Source of the DNA: Perilla frutescens | Lineage: Eukaryota; Streptophyta; Magnoliopsida; Lamiales; Lamiaceae | DNA length: 64,000 bases | Direction of reading: 5' to 3' | Assembly: GCA_026008535.1 (NCBI GenBank) | Contig: BRKX01000017.1 | Coordinates: 9,812,501-9,876,500 of the forward strand | In this document: positions 1 through 11,355 of the stretch, piece by piece | Layout: every line of letters begins with the position of its first letter | How positions within the stretch are numbered: the first letter of the stretch is position 1 | Made by a program: the position numbers and the translations under genes | The notes under the pieces: generated by a model | What the model saw: only the letters and a program-made list of their open reading frames with translations | Database searches by the model: none | What the model was told of the DNA's origin: nothing

Positions 1-1640
1 ATCTCGAAAATTATGCACTACTTTGTTTTAATATGTAGTATAGATTGAATGGAAGAATCCTAATTTGATGAAATAAACCTTGATTCGATGTGATAAACTC
101 TTAATGATCGGAACAAATCATAACAATAATATATATATATATATATGTACTACATTAGTATCATGATTTTGCTTCATTAGCACTGTGAATATATTATGTT
201 AGCATATGACAATACTTTGTCAATATACGTTATAAACTATGATTTGATGGAATAAACCCTAATAATCATTTAGGAACTAAAAAAGAAAAAGAAAAATTAA
301 ATTCAAAAAAATAATTAGTAATCATAATTAGATGGAATAAACCAGAATTGAGATGGAATAAACCATAATTGCAATGAAATAAACTATAATTGAGATTGAA
401 TAAACCCTAATAAATTTGTACTACCCTAGTATTATGATAATTCTTTGTTAGCACAATGAATAAATCATGTTAGGATATGAGAGAGAAATGCTTCGTTAGT
501 ATACTTTATTAATTATTATAATATTGACGAAATATTATTATAGGCTGACAAAAACATTTACAACATGGTATGCGTAAAAAAATATCTTTTGTGTTTTTCA
601 TCCATATCTTTTCATCTAAGCATGGCCTTCCGGCATCTTAAATGATAGTGTACGAAGAGAGCTTTCATTTGATATATTTTTTGTTTGCATTGGAATAAAA
701 ATTAGCAAGTTATGGTCATTTAAAATTTTTAAGATTTTTTTTAAAATTACTGACATCATCAATTTTAAAGGTTTGAATAAAAATAACCATCATTTCTTTA
801 TTTATTTTTCTTGATCAATAGTTGGTATTTAAAGTAGAGATGGTGCATAATTTATTGTGCAATTAGGCGTGATGAATGTAGATTAATTCATATAGGGGTA
901 TTATTGTAAAACTGCTATAACACCGTTATGGAAGGAAATTATTAGTTCCATGAAATAAGGATATGTTCGATGAGTTTGAGAAACCCAACTATGTTTATAA
1001 TATTTGTATTTAAAAAGTTATTTAAATAATGGACGATCACAAAAAATGTATAATAATATTTTTCATATTTATTAATGTATTTGAATTGCTTGTTTAATGT
1101 ATAGTAATTTGTTCCTTAATGTATGTGGATTTAGTGTTTAGTGTTTTAGTTGCTGTGATCAATGATAAAATAAGTATTTTATTATGATTTATGGCTTAAT
1201 TGCTAATATTTTATTGCATGATTACTGTGTAAGACATATGAAATGAAATTATAGTAATTAAGAATTAAAGTATTTTGAGCAATAAAATCATAACAATTGA
1301 GTTGTAAAATACAATAGAATAATTAAGCAACGTCCTTATTTATCACATGAATGTTATTTATTACTTGATTCGAATCATGCATTTATTATATATATTTAAA
1401 AAATAACTACAACAATTTATATGAATTTTTTGCTTAATGTAGTGTATTTTGTTTCTTAATATACACGAATTTACTAAATAATATTGAATAAAATATGACA
1501 AATAAATTGTGAGATAGAAAATGGCTTATGCCCCCAACCATTGTCTAGCACATAATTTTGCATTAATATATGTATATGTGGATTTAAATAATTAAGTAAT
1601 AAAGTATTTTAAGAAATAAAATAATAGAAATTAAACAGTA
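1..1640. other. AT-rich intergenic DNA, no gene seen
   Basis: No coding region or recognisable transposon ends were found. An (AT)n microsatellite lies near 127-147. Between about 65 and 415 the motif GATGGAATAAACC and close variants recur about eight times on the + strand, sometimes in tandem at about 20-bp spacing (around 330-415). The rest is unstructured AT-rich sequence. Confidence 0.6.
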
Positions 1641-1649
1641 AAATATAGT

Positions 1650-3519
1650 ATTAACACCCCCAAACCAAATACGAGGCCAATCTTTTATTTTAGGGCCCAA
1701 TTATTATAACAAGTCTCCTTATTTTGAAAATAGGCAAGTATTGAGCTTTTGAGTCCACTTTGAGCCCATCAATAATTTTTTTTTATTTTCGGCCCAATTA
1801 TTGTCAGATCGAGAATGCATGGATTCATTAGACGATAGTCTCGTCTAAGCCCGATATTGGCCCAATTACTCGGCCCATTTTAAGATTAATGTTGAGTCCA
1901 TTTTATTTTTAATCTTGAAGCCTTTTTTAAGATCTCTATTTTATTTTATTTTATTTCTAAACCTACTTAAAGTTTGATCTAGCCCATTCCAATATTTATT
2001 AAAGCTCAATTGAAAAGAATTAGAGCTTATTCATCTAGCCCATTTGAATTTATTTTGAGGCCCAAAGATATGCCCATGACATTTCTCATTCCCAAGCCCA
2101 ATTGATATAATTTATATATGTGTATGTATGTGTGTGTAGCTGATCCCCACTTTATTCATCCATCCTCACAGCCAAAAACCCCAATCTTGGGGGCTAAGTA
2201 AAGAGAAAGGGAAAAGAGAGAGAGAGGATCGAGAGATAGAAAGAAGAGAAGAGAGGTGAGAATGAGAGATAGATTGGTGAGAGGGGAGAGGGAAAAAGAA
2301 GGAGTTGTCGTCACCTGTAGATACTGCTAGATGGTCTGGCCAAGCGCAGAGTCATCGGGAGGGTCGCAGGTCACCGGAGCACAGTCAACCCCCTACTGCC
2401 ACCTTGATGCCACCACCGCAGTTGCCCTTTTTCATCATCATCAACGAGTTAAGCTCGAGAAATCAAAGGAATGAACCCTAAGTCGCTGCTCTACTCCCAG
2501 GATTATAAGTGAGGTGGATAATACTATATTTATCTTTTGTTTGAGCTAGTGAACTTTAGAAGCATGCTAGGGCAAAACGAAATATCTAAATAAATGATTT
2601 TATGCTATGCCTGATTAGTCTATGTGCAGTCTATGAAATCTACAGAATATTGATCTCTGGAATTATCTATAGAATGGTCTATTGAATATGAATATATGAG
2701 ATAATGATTTGATTTGAGCGTGATATTTGATGCTAGCATTATATGAACTGATTTGTTATGAGATTGAGATAATCATGCTTATAGATTGTTATCAAAATTG
2801 ATATTATTATATGAAAGCATTGCTTAAATGTATGATACCTTATAAGATAGATATAGTACATCTTATAAGTTATAAGATTATGTTATAAATTGATGAAAGA
2901 AAGAGACCTAGATGAAATATTCTAGGCTGTGACCTATGTTAGTAGATTATAAGCTAAGATTATTATTCAGCCGTCTAGCAATGTCATCTTTAGTATTAAT
3001 TTAGAAACTCGGACGCTTGACCCTTCCTTATTCTATGGCATATGATCAGGATCCTAGTGTGTCAATAATATAAGATCTTTATTAATAAGTCCTTACGATA
3101 GACGGTAGGCTTAGGACGAACATGTTATGATTAATGCTTCAACTATTATAGCTATAAGGTGGGTGATATCTATCCAACATGTAACTTATGTTTTAAAAAC
3201 GTGTTCTATTTATAATAATATATGTTTATGTTAAAGCATGCTTCAAAATAATTTCATGGCTCAATGATTTCTAACCAAAACGTGGCTTTATGTTTCAAAA
3301 TTGTGTTATGTTTATGATAAAATATGTTTATATTAAAGCATGCTTCAAAGTTCAAAATATTCTTTTTATGGCTCATCGAAAGATACTAAACTTTACAGTC
3401 CCAGTATAACACAATGTTGCAGTTATAGTATTTCGATGCAGTATGACATAATGGTGTAATTATAGCACTTCGGTGCAGTATGACATAATGGTACAGTATG
3501 GCACTTCAGTGCAATTATG
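1650..3519 (+). repeat. Degraded LTR-like non-coding sequence
   Basis: The stretch opens with an ACACCCCC-type start, has a purine-rich GAGAGAGAG tract near 2215-2260, and an AGGTGGGTGATAT segment near 3158. These features occur in the same order in the Tekay-like solo LTR at 33328-36492. No clean TG...CA ends or target duplication were found, so the assignment rests on general organisation only. The right part contains about three copies of a 37-bp repeat (3415-3524), just where the next element inserted. Confidence 0.35.
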
Positions 3520-3524
3520 GTATG

Positions 3525-4250
3525 TGATACGATCCTAGGTGGGGTGGTAACATTCAAGTTTAAGTGTTCGAGAGGTCTGCGCAAAAGGGGTCCAAATGCA
3601 TCCGAGGTTGTGAAAGAAGAGCTGGAACTGAGCTGAAAAGCTACGAGCCATGTGACACTCACGGGTTGGGTCACGGATTGAGAAGAGGGCGCCGACTGTC
3701 AGTTCGTGATAGAGAGAGGGTTCTCTAGTGCAAAAGCTACGATCCTGGTCAGGGATATTCACAAGGGTCGCGGGTAATGCATCACGTTAGCACACGTGGA
3801 CATGCGGGCGGAGCCGCGAGCGAGCTGACCGCGAGCGAGGTCGTGAATAAATTTTGATATTCATATTTTTATTTTATTTTAGGATTTTTATGTTTTGGGC
3901 TTTGTTTTATTTCCTACTTAGTTTAGAATTTAATTAGGACTTTGCTTTAATTCTGTCCCACCTATATAAGGGGCGCAGTACATTGTTTTGGAGACAACTT
4001 TTTGATATTATGATTTGATATTTCTCTATATGAGATTTCTATTGAACCGTGTGTCGTGTTCATCCTGATTTATCAAACAGTATAACACAACTATTTGTGG
4101 TGTCTTCGATTTATATCTGAAGGTTCTTATTTCCAATCCCAGTAGGGTTATAGGTTTCATATACCTATAGTTCATCTGTGTTATGAAGTTCAGGTCAAGG
4201 ATTCCACCCTCTAGCAACCTGATACAATCTTGGGGTTCCAGATCGCATCA
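3525..4250 (+). repeat. 5' LTR of the 3525-7352 gypsy element
   Basis: It begins TGATACGATCC and ends GCATCA, and pairs with 6627-7352 at identical length (726 bp). A TATA box (CTATATAAGG) lies at 3962-3970. The first 110 bases also encode the Pol tail copy (see 6586-6789). Confidence 0.92.
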
Positions 4251-4268
4251 AGTGATATCAAAGCTTCG
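4251..4268 (+). other. Primer binding site, tRNA-Met type
   Basis: TGATATCAAAGC directly after the LTR differs at two positions from TGGTATCAGAGC, the usual initiator tRNA-Met complement in plant LTR elements. Confidence 0.7.
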
Positions 4269-4961
4269 AGTTTGTATTACGTTTCTACCTCTCCATTAAT
4301 TTTCTGTATTTAAATTCGTGAGCTATTAAAAAAAAGAGAACAGATCGCCGAAAAAAGAGTATTTTGACAAGAAAAATGATTGTTGTTTCATTGATTCTAG
4401 TTGAGTTATTTGTGTTTTCGGGGTCTTACATATCGTCCGTAGAAAGTTAAAATTTTTTCAAAAAATTTCAAATTTTTTTAAATTTTTGGTGCAATTGTGT
4501 GGTATTGTTTGAGCTGATTGAGAGAGCTATATTTTGGTATAGGAGTGTTCGAGTATTGTTGGTAGTTGCTAAAAAAATGGACAAAAAAATACGTCCAATC
4601 GTTCTGCAGGTTCTGAAGACGAGACCAACAATAATTTCGATATGAAATATATGTTGGATGTGCTACGGTAAGAGATGAACAAGTCTATGAGGAAGTAAAT
4701 GGAGGAGTTCTTTGAACAAATTTCTACAAGAGATCAACCAAATTAGGAGGTTCCTCATGAGAACCGTGGTGGTAGACATGGAAGAGGATGTGAAGGAGTT
4801 CGAATGGAGGCTAAACGATATCCCCATGTAGAGCAGGAGAGAGGCGAGTACTATGAGTCTGACTTTGATAACTATGACGAGGTGATCGGTATTCAGCTAA
4901 TAGAGGACGGAGAAATGGGAAAAGGAGAAACCGAGAGGATGATCATCTTGGCAATATCAAG

Positions 4962-5700
4962 ATGAACGTCCCTTCTTTTCAAGAAAAGAATGATCCGGCC
5001 GTGTACTTAGAGTGGGAGCAGAAAGTCGAGATGATATTCGACTGTCATAGGTACTCGAAGATGAAGAAGGTCCAACTAGTAGTAGTTGAATTTTCTGATT
5101 ATGCCATCATGTGGTGGGAACAGCTGAAAGCCACTAGACGGCATAATGGTGAGAGGCCGATATAGAGCCGGGGAGAGATGAAGATAGTCATGAGACACCG
5201 ATTTATGCAGAGTTATTACTATCGGGAACTGTATAACAAGCCACAGACACTGAGGCAAGGATCGAACAACATTGATGAGTATTACAAGAAAATGGAGATA
5301 TCAATTATTCGAGCCAACATGGAGGAGAATAAGGAAGCTACCATGGCGAGATTTCTAGCAGGATTATAGACAGAGATTCGGGAGGTGGTAGAGCTGCAAC
5401 ATTATGTCAAGTTAGAGGAGATGGTGTACATGGCTATCAAGGTAGAAGGACAACTCAAGAGAAAGGGTAACTACAACTGTGCGGATTATCCCAGTTAGAA
5501 ATCGAAGCCGAGTTCTAGTATTCCACTATGGAAGTCGAGCCAAGGAGAAAGGAGAGATGAGAGGCTCCCATATTAGCCGCGTGCTGGAGCACCCATCAAT
5601 GCTAACCAAGGTAATCCTGAATCCAACACTAGAGCTCGGGATATCAAGTGTTTCAAGTGCTAAGGGAGAGGACACATAGCCAGCTAGTGTCTAAATCAGA
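4962..5700 (+). pseudogene. Gypsy gag remnant with zinc knuckle
   Basis: Gag packages element RNA into virus-like particles. Two successive open stretches (4962-5165 and 5178-5369) keep the retrotransposon gag core: NVPSFQEKNDPAVYLEWEQK, then IFDCHRYSKMKKVQL, and after an in-frame stop MRHRFMQSYYYREL and EYYKKMEISIIRANMEE. A CCHC zinc knuckle (CFKC, GRGHIAS, C) is readable at about 5650-5690 but is cut by two stop codons. The same blocks in the same order occur in the gag genes at 42.2-43.0 kb and 61.7-62.4 kb. No intact Gag can be made. The upstream start is unclear; reading may begin near 4640. Confidence 0.85.
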
Positions 5701-5921
5701 TGGTGATGTTGCTACGGGACAATGGGGAGATTGTATTTGAATGAGAGAAAGTTGACCCTGAAATGCCGGCGTTGGAAGGAGACAGTGACGAAGAATGTAT
5801 GGCACCACCAGTTCTGATATTGGTTACAAGAAAGTTGTTGAGCTTACATTCCAAATGTGTTGATGGAGAGTAGTGGGAGAATCTATTTCATACTAGGTGC
5901 TATATTTATGATAAGGTATGT

Positions 5922-6300
5922 AGTATGATTATAGATTATGGGAGTTGTACTAATGTGGCTAGTGTGGTGTTGGTGACAAAGTTAGGTCTAACTATGTTAA
6001 AACATCCAAAGCCATATAAGCTGCAGTGGTTAAATGATAGCAGGGAGACCAATGTCAACAAGCAAGTGATAGTGTTATTCTGGATGGGGAGATATGAGTA
6101 TGAAGTGTTGTGTGATGTGGTTCCAATGCAAGCTGGACATTTGTTGCTGGGACGTCCATAGCAGTTTGATAGACGTGTGGAGCATGATGGTTTCACCAAC
6201 AAATATTCCTTTATAAGCAGCGGATAGTGACACTTGCTCCTTTGACAACAACTCAAGCATTTGAGGATCAAATGACATTGCAAATGGAGGTGAACCAAAT
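5922..6300 (+). pseudogene. Retroviral-type aspartic protease remnant
   Basis: The protease would cut the Gag-Pol polyprotein. The frame from 5925 reads MIIDYGSCTNVAS, then KHPKPYKLQWLND, then LCDVVPMQAGHLLLGRP, which align by eye with the proteases at 41129-41767 and 60762-61739. The catalytic Asp-Ser-Gly is Asp-Tyr-Gly here, and the Trp of LLGRPW is a stop (TAG). After HDGFTNKYSF and a short APLTTTQAFEDQ segment the similarity ends near 6300, where the sequence jumps past RT, RNase H and integrase. Confidence 0.82.
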
Positions 6301-6585
6301 GAAAGTAAAGGGAGGATAGTCGAAGAGAGAAGAGAGTGGATCAGATTTAATACACCACTCATGCTTTGCACGACCTAGTCAAGTCCAAGGGAATCAAGAG
6401 ACCAAGTTGTAGCAAACTAACTTATTACATCCTATTTTCTGTGATGTTATATTTTTATAGGTTGACAAAGGAGTATCGACTAACTTATCACTGAGAAAGA
6501 CTTGCTGGAGTCCTCTAGAGAATTAAAGTTATCGGTTGATGATGCATGGTGGGGAATAGTGAAGTGGTGAAACCGTGTTAATGAA

Positions 6586-6789
6586 GATCTGGATTTGAGG
6601 ACAAATTATTTTGAAGAGAAGGGGATTGATACGATCCTAGGTGGGGTGACAACATTCAAGTTTGAGTGTTCGAGAGGTCCGCGCAAAAGAGGTCCGAATG
6701 CATTTGAGGTCATGAAAGAAGAGCTGGAACTGAGCTGGAAAGTCACGATCCATGTGGCACTCGCGGGTCGGGTCGCAGATCGAGAATAA
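6586..6789 (+). pseudogene. Pol C-terminal tail running into the 3' LTR
   Basis: The frame reads DLRTNYFEEKGIDT across the polypurine tract and continues into the LTR with CSRGPRKRGPNAFEVMKEEL before a stop. The first block matches the end of Pol in the related elements (SNSFEEWGNDE at 38.2 kb), so these are the last Pol codons left after an internal deletion. The 5' LTR copy (3525-3640) carries a diverged version with SRGLRKRGPNASEVVKEEL. I infer that the intact element had a Pol tail encoded by the LTR. Confidence 0.6.
6613..6626 (+). other. Polypurine tract
   Basis: GAAGAGAAGGGGAT lies immediately before the right LTR, the position of the plus-strand primer in LTR retrotransposons. Confidence 0.8.
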
Positions 6790-7352
6790 GGTGCCGACTG
6801 CCGGTTCGCAACAGAGAGAGAGTTCTCCAGTGCAAAAGCCACGAGCTTGGTCGCGGATATTCACAAAGGTCGTGGGTAACACGCCACGTCAGCACACATG
6901 GACATACGGACGGAGCCGCGAGCAAGCTAACCGCTATCGAGGTCACGAATAAATTCTAATTTTCAGATTTTTATTTTATTTTCGGATTTTTATGTTTTGG
7001 GCTTTGTTTTATTTCCTACTTAGTTTAGAATTTAATTAGGGCTTTGCTTTAATTTTGTCCCACCTATATAAGGGGCGCAGTACATAATTTTGGAGACAAC
7101 TTTTTGATATTATAATTTGATAGTTCTCTGCGTGAGATTTCTATTGAACTGTGTGTTGTGTTCATCCGGACTTATCAAACAGTACAACACAACTATTTGT
7201 GGTGTCTTTGATTTATATTTGAAGGTTCTTATTTCCAATCCCAGTAGGGTTATAGGTTTCATATACCTATAGCTCGTCTGCGTTATGAAGTTCGGGTCAA
7301 GGATTCCACCCTCTAGCGACCTGATACAGTCCTGGGGTTCCAGATAGCATTA
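6627..7352 (+). repeat. 3' LTR of the 3525-7352 gypsy element
   Basis: It is 726 bp, the same length as the left copy, with TATA box CTATATAAGG at about 7064-7073. It ends GCATTA (CA decayed) and is followed by GTATT, matching GTATG before the left LTR. Confidence 0.92.
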
Positions 7353-8305
7353 GTATTTAGTGCCATCTCCACTAAAGTGTTTGAGATGGTCATGATTTTT
7401 ATGGCAATTCAAAGAACACAAATGTTTTGGTTTTTCAAGTCTGAAGACCATGTTCTAGACATTATGATATGAACATTCCGCTACCAATCTGATTAAAAGA
7501 TCAAAGAATGTACTTGAGCATGTTTATGAACATGATCATATAGATGGTTGTCCAGAGAGTTTTCAAGAGACGTGCCAAGTTGATTTCAAGGAGTTGAGGC
7601 TGACTTTTCAAGATGGACATTTTAGAATAGAAGCTGCCTTGTTCGAAGATGAAGATCAAGAAGGAAAGAGACGAGTTCTATTCAAGGAATGATTCTAAAC
7701 TAGGAGTTGTCTGATTTAAATAAGGAAAGTTTCCTTGTAGAGTTTGTGTCAAAATAGGACAATTTGATTACTTTGTTTAGGCTATGTCTTGTATTTATAA
7801 ATAACTTGGGAATCATACCAGTTTAGTGGGCACGGAGTTTGTGAAAACACAAAGGATAGAGATCTAAAAGACTTCATCTTTGAAGCATATAGTATTCAGG
7901 TAGACTAGGCTTGATCCTTGTGATCATTGTGTGTCTAGTCTGTGTTTGAAATTCTTTCATTCACACCTTTAAAGGAGTCTCAGGAGAGATTTCCTATGAG
8001 AACTAGATAGAGTCTAGGTTGTAAGGGGATCTTACAATTCAATCCATCAAAAGAGGTTGTAGTGTATAGGAAGGGGGTCGAGTGATGAGAGGACATCGTG
8101 TAATAGCCTTTGTAACCTTACAACGAAGTAGTGGATTATGTTTCACGGACTTGGGAAAGTCCCCCTAATGTAGATCAGTTGATCGAATAGGATTATCAAT
8201 CCCATGCCATTTACATTCTTTCAGTTTATCTTTTTGACCTTACATATTTATCATAATACACACGAACATGATCATGAATATGACTGCCCAACTTATGTAA
8301 CTTCA
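7353..8305 (+). repeat. 5' LTR remnant of the Sirevirus
   Basis: The LTR role is shown by a TATA box (TATTTATAAATA, 7792-7803), the CACGGACTTGGGAAAGTCC block (about 8140-8160) that I recall near the end of Sirevirus LTRs, and a primer binding site directly after it. The true left edge is not visible; the gypsy element inserted at or inside it. No matching copy exists at the 3' end. Confidence 0.7.
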
Positions 8306-8322
8306 ATTGGTACCAGAGCGGG
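8306..8322 (+). other. Primer binding site, tRNA-Met type
   Basis: ATTGGTACCAGAGCGGG follows the presumed LTR end CTTCA and matches the initiator tRNA-Met complement TGGTATCAGAGC with one change. Confidence 0.8.
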
Positions 8323-8397
8323 TCGCCTTTGGTTTAGTGCGAAAAGAGTCCTGAAAAGTACATTACTAAGTGAAGATTTTAGTTGAGTTCAAGTTAT

Positions 8398-10140
8398 GAG
8401 TTCAATCAAAGAAGGAGGATCTACGGTTAGACCATCATTACTTGAAGGCAACAATTATCCTTACTGGAAAGCAAGGATGAGGGCGTTTCTGAGATGAATA
8501 GATAAGCCTGCATGGAAGTGCATCACAAAAGGATAGAAAAAGCCAATTGTTGTCAAGAAAGGAAAACATGTGGAGATTGAAGAAGGAGAGTAGACTGTGC
8601 CGCAAAAGAACTAGTACAATGTCAACTCTAAAACTCTCAATATTATATTCTCTGTGGTCGATCTTGAAACATTCAGTTTAATCTCAACTTGTGAGACTGC
8701 AAAAGCCGCATGGGATATTCTGGAAACCACCTTTGAAGGGACTAGTTCAGTAAGGTTATCAAGGCTTCAAAATCTTACTTCTAAGTTAGAATGGAAGAAA
8801 CTAAGTCCATGGTGAGTGTAATGCCAGACTGAGAAGCATATCTAATGAGAGTTTTACTCTTGGTGAGCCGATCAATAATAAGAAACTTGTAAGTAAAGTT
8901 CTTAGATCTCTTCTGAAGAAGTTTGCATTCAAAGTTCCTACAATTGAAAAAGCCAATGATATCAAGAGTATAAGACTTGATGAGATGATGGAGTCTTTGA
9001 AGACCCTCAAGATGAATATGAAGGATGAAGACAACATCTCAAGGAAGAGAGGTATTGCTCTTAAAACTGAAGTTTCAGAAGATCAACCAAAACATGTATG
9101 AAAATAAAAGACTGTACTTGATTCATATACAATGAATACTATGGTCTTGATCATCAAGAACTTCAGCCGTATGTTGAAAAGAGCCAACAAACAGTCTTAA
9201 AAAAGGTCTAACAACAGAAGACAAACAACTGGTAATTCTCTGCAAGATAGAAACTCAAGCAATGATCAGAAGGAGTTTCAACAGTCAAATCCCAGAAGAG
9301 GAATTCAATGCAGAGAATGTGATGGATTTAGGCACATTCAAGCTGAATATGCAAACACACTGAAGAGAAATAAAAAGAATTACAATGCATCTTTCAGTGA
9401 CAATGATTCTTAAAAAAAACAGTAGTGATTCAGATGAAGAAACTTTTACAGCAAAAATCTTTGAATTCTAGGACTCCAACTATGCAGAAGATGATGAGTC
9501 AGACAATGAAGACTTCAGCTAAGAAAATTTTGTCAAAACATACAAGGAGATTTATGCAAAATGGCTAGAAGTAATGGAGATCAACAAGACTCTTCAATCT
9601 CATAACATGAATCTTCTAGATGAGAAAGAGAAGTTGATCAAATCTGATGCTGAACAAAAGAATACAATCCAACAACAAAATAAGGAGATTGATGAACTGT
9701 ATACAAAGCTCAAATCCATTAAAATGAATGTCACCATGTTGAACAGTGGAATAAAGAATCTTGATAAGATTCTTACAAACCCAGGACATTCAGGAAAAAG
9801 TCATCCAGGTCTTGGATACAGTGGTGGACAGTCCAAGACAATGTTTGTGAAAGAAAATACAAGCTAGCCAATGCATGTACAAGATAATGTTCAGTACATC
9901 TAGAAGAACATTACTGACAAGAAGATGACTACTTATAATGGCAACAGAAAAGGAATTATCTGCCATTATTGTGAAGAGAAAGGCCACATTCGACCACATT
10001 ATGAGAAATGTCTTCATGATCTCAAAAGGATGAGAAAGAGATTTGTGGTTTAGCATTCCAGCAACAGGAATAGAAGACCAGCTGCATAGAAAAAGAAAAA
10101 ACCTGCATAGAAGAAGCAATGGGTTATCAAGTAGACCAGT
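8398..10140 (+). pseudogene. Sirevirus gag (two zinc knuckles), broken
   Basis: The start ATG at 8398 gives MSSIKEGGSTVRPSLLEG, then NNYPYWKARMRAFLR, the N-terminal signature of copia gag (UBN2-type). In-frame stops appear within 40 codons. A lysine-rich coiled-coil-like segment lies at 9574-9867. Two CCHC knuckles are readable: CRECDGFRHIQAEY (about 9309-9350) and CHYCEEKGHIRPHY (9961-10002). In both the last Cys is Tyr, consistent with TGT to TAT. Two spaced knuckles are usual for this lineage. The gene is dead, but the order and spacing are preserved. Confidence 0.82.
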
Positions 10141-10183
10141 CTGATCATTCACATATCCTTGAGAGTTGAAGATAAAGAATAAT

Positions 10184-10590
10184 TGGTATTTTGATAGTGG
10201 TTGTTCAAGACACATGACTGGGGATTGCTCAGTGGTCCAGAACTTAAAAGCTTGCTCATATGACTTTGTCACCTTTGGAGATGGAAAAAAGGGAAAAAAT
10301 AATGGGTAAAGGAGAGCTCGTTGTTGAAGGAATGCCTAAATGGAAGAACGCTATGCTAATTGATGGACTCAAAGCAAATCTTATCAGCATTAGTCAACTG
10401 TGTGATGATGACATGATAGTAGTCTTCACCAAAGAGAATTGTCAGGTAATGAATAAGAACAATGACTTATTCATGGAAGGAAAAAGATCAGCTGATAACT
10501 GCTATCGGGTACATGTACCTGCACAATGTGTTTTAACATGTCAAAGAATATCTGTAGAAGAGTCAGAGATCTGGCATCAGAAGCTTGGAC
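10184..10590 (+). pseudogene. Sirevirus protease and start of integrase region
   Basis: WYFDSGCSRHMTGD at 10184 is the copia aspartic protease active site (Asp-Ser-Gly). A one-base insertion in an A-run near 10290-10300 shifts the frame; the next frame reads KGELVVEGMPKWKNAMLIDG and LKANLISISQLCDDDM, the usual protease C-terminal block. It ends at EIWHQKLG, the start of the GAG-pre-integrase domain, where the copia element at 10591 is inserted. The domain resumes as HINFRN at 17762. Confidence 0.85.
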
Positions 10591-10778
10591 TGTTGAATGG
10601 TATAGAGGCCATTACAGAAATAGATAGAAACTGATTTTCAATTGTTAGAACTATATATTCAAAACTATGATTATATTTCTCTCTTATTGAGAGATTTTGA
10701 ATACTTACAAGGAAAGAAATAAATCTATTCTAGGATGGATCAATTAGACCCTTATTTCTTGTTTATTTCCTTCTAACA
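10591..10778 (-). repeat. 3' LTR of the nested copia element
   Basis: On the + strand it runs TGTTGAATGG ... CTTCTAACA. Pyrimidine-rich CTCTTCCTCAAGTTT (10779-10793) beside it is the reverse complement of the polypurine tract. Confidence 0.95.
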
Positions 10779-10791
10779 CTCTTCCTCAAGT

Positions 10792-11346
10792 TTAGTAACG
10801 ATCACTGATACTTAACTTGGCAAGAACTTCAGTAAAATTTGTGGAGTTTACCACTTTAGTTAATATATCTGCTAACTGATGTTCTGATCGAACAAATGGT
10901 AATTCTACAATACCACTTTTAATCTTCTCTTTGATAAAATGATGATCTACCTCCACATGCTTGGTTCTATCATGCTGAACTGGGTTCTCTGATATGCTGA
11001 TTGCGACTTTATTATCATAGAACAGCTGACACCTTTGCGGTGGAGGAAAACTAATCTCAATTAACAATTTTCGTAGCCACATGATTTCAGTAAGTCTACT
11101 CTTAATTCCTCGAAATTCAGCTTCAGCACTAGATAAGCCAACTACCTTTTATTTCTTATTTCTCCAAGTGATTAAATTTCCTCCTACAAAGGTGAAATAT
11201 CCCCTGATGTATCTTCTATCCATTAAACTTCCTGCCCAGTCTGCATCAGTATAACCATGAATCTCTAAATGTCCATGCTTCTTGAGTAAGACTCCATATC
11301 CGATGGTGCCTTTTAGGTAACGAAAAATTCTCAACACGGTTTCCAT
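10792..11346 (-). pseudogene. Copia RNase H, broken
   Basis: RNase H removes the RNA strand during reverse transcription. Two open stretches carry the family blocks: HGYTDADWAGSLMDRR and GYFTFVGGNLITWRNKK (11149-11346), then WLRKLLIEI, LFYDNKVAISISENPVQHDR, TKHVEVDHHFIKEKI and HQLADILTK (10792-11082). DADWAG and DNKVA hold catalytic acidic residues. A stop lies between the two. The last codons stop just before the polypurine tract. Confidence 0.9.
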
Positions 11347-11355
11347 ATGTTCTAG

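Larger units (their letters stand above)
3525..7352 (+). mobile_element. Internally deleted Ty3/gypsy (CRM-like) retrotransposon
   Basis: Two 726-bp direct repeats flank a 2.4-kb interior. The outer ends are TG...CA (CA decayed to TA at the right end). The flanking pentamers GTATG and GTATT look like a target duplication with one mismatch. A methionine-tRNA-type primer binding site follows the left LTR and a polypurine tract precedes the right LTR. Inside are a broken gag, a broken protease and the last codons of Pol; reverse transcriptase, RNase H and integrase are absent. LTRs differ at roughly a tenth of positions, mostly transitions, so the insertion is old. Gag and protease resemble those of the elements at 37072 and 56460. 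Confidence 0.9.

Noticed and set aside
5936..6371. Frames of 98-120 codons on the - strand
   Set aside because: Antisense to the protease remnant of the 3525-7352 gypsy element.
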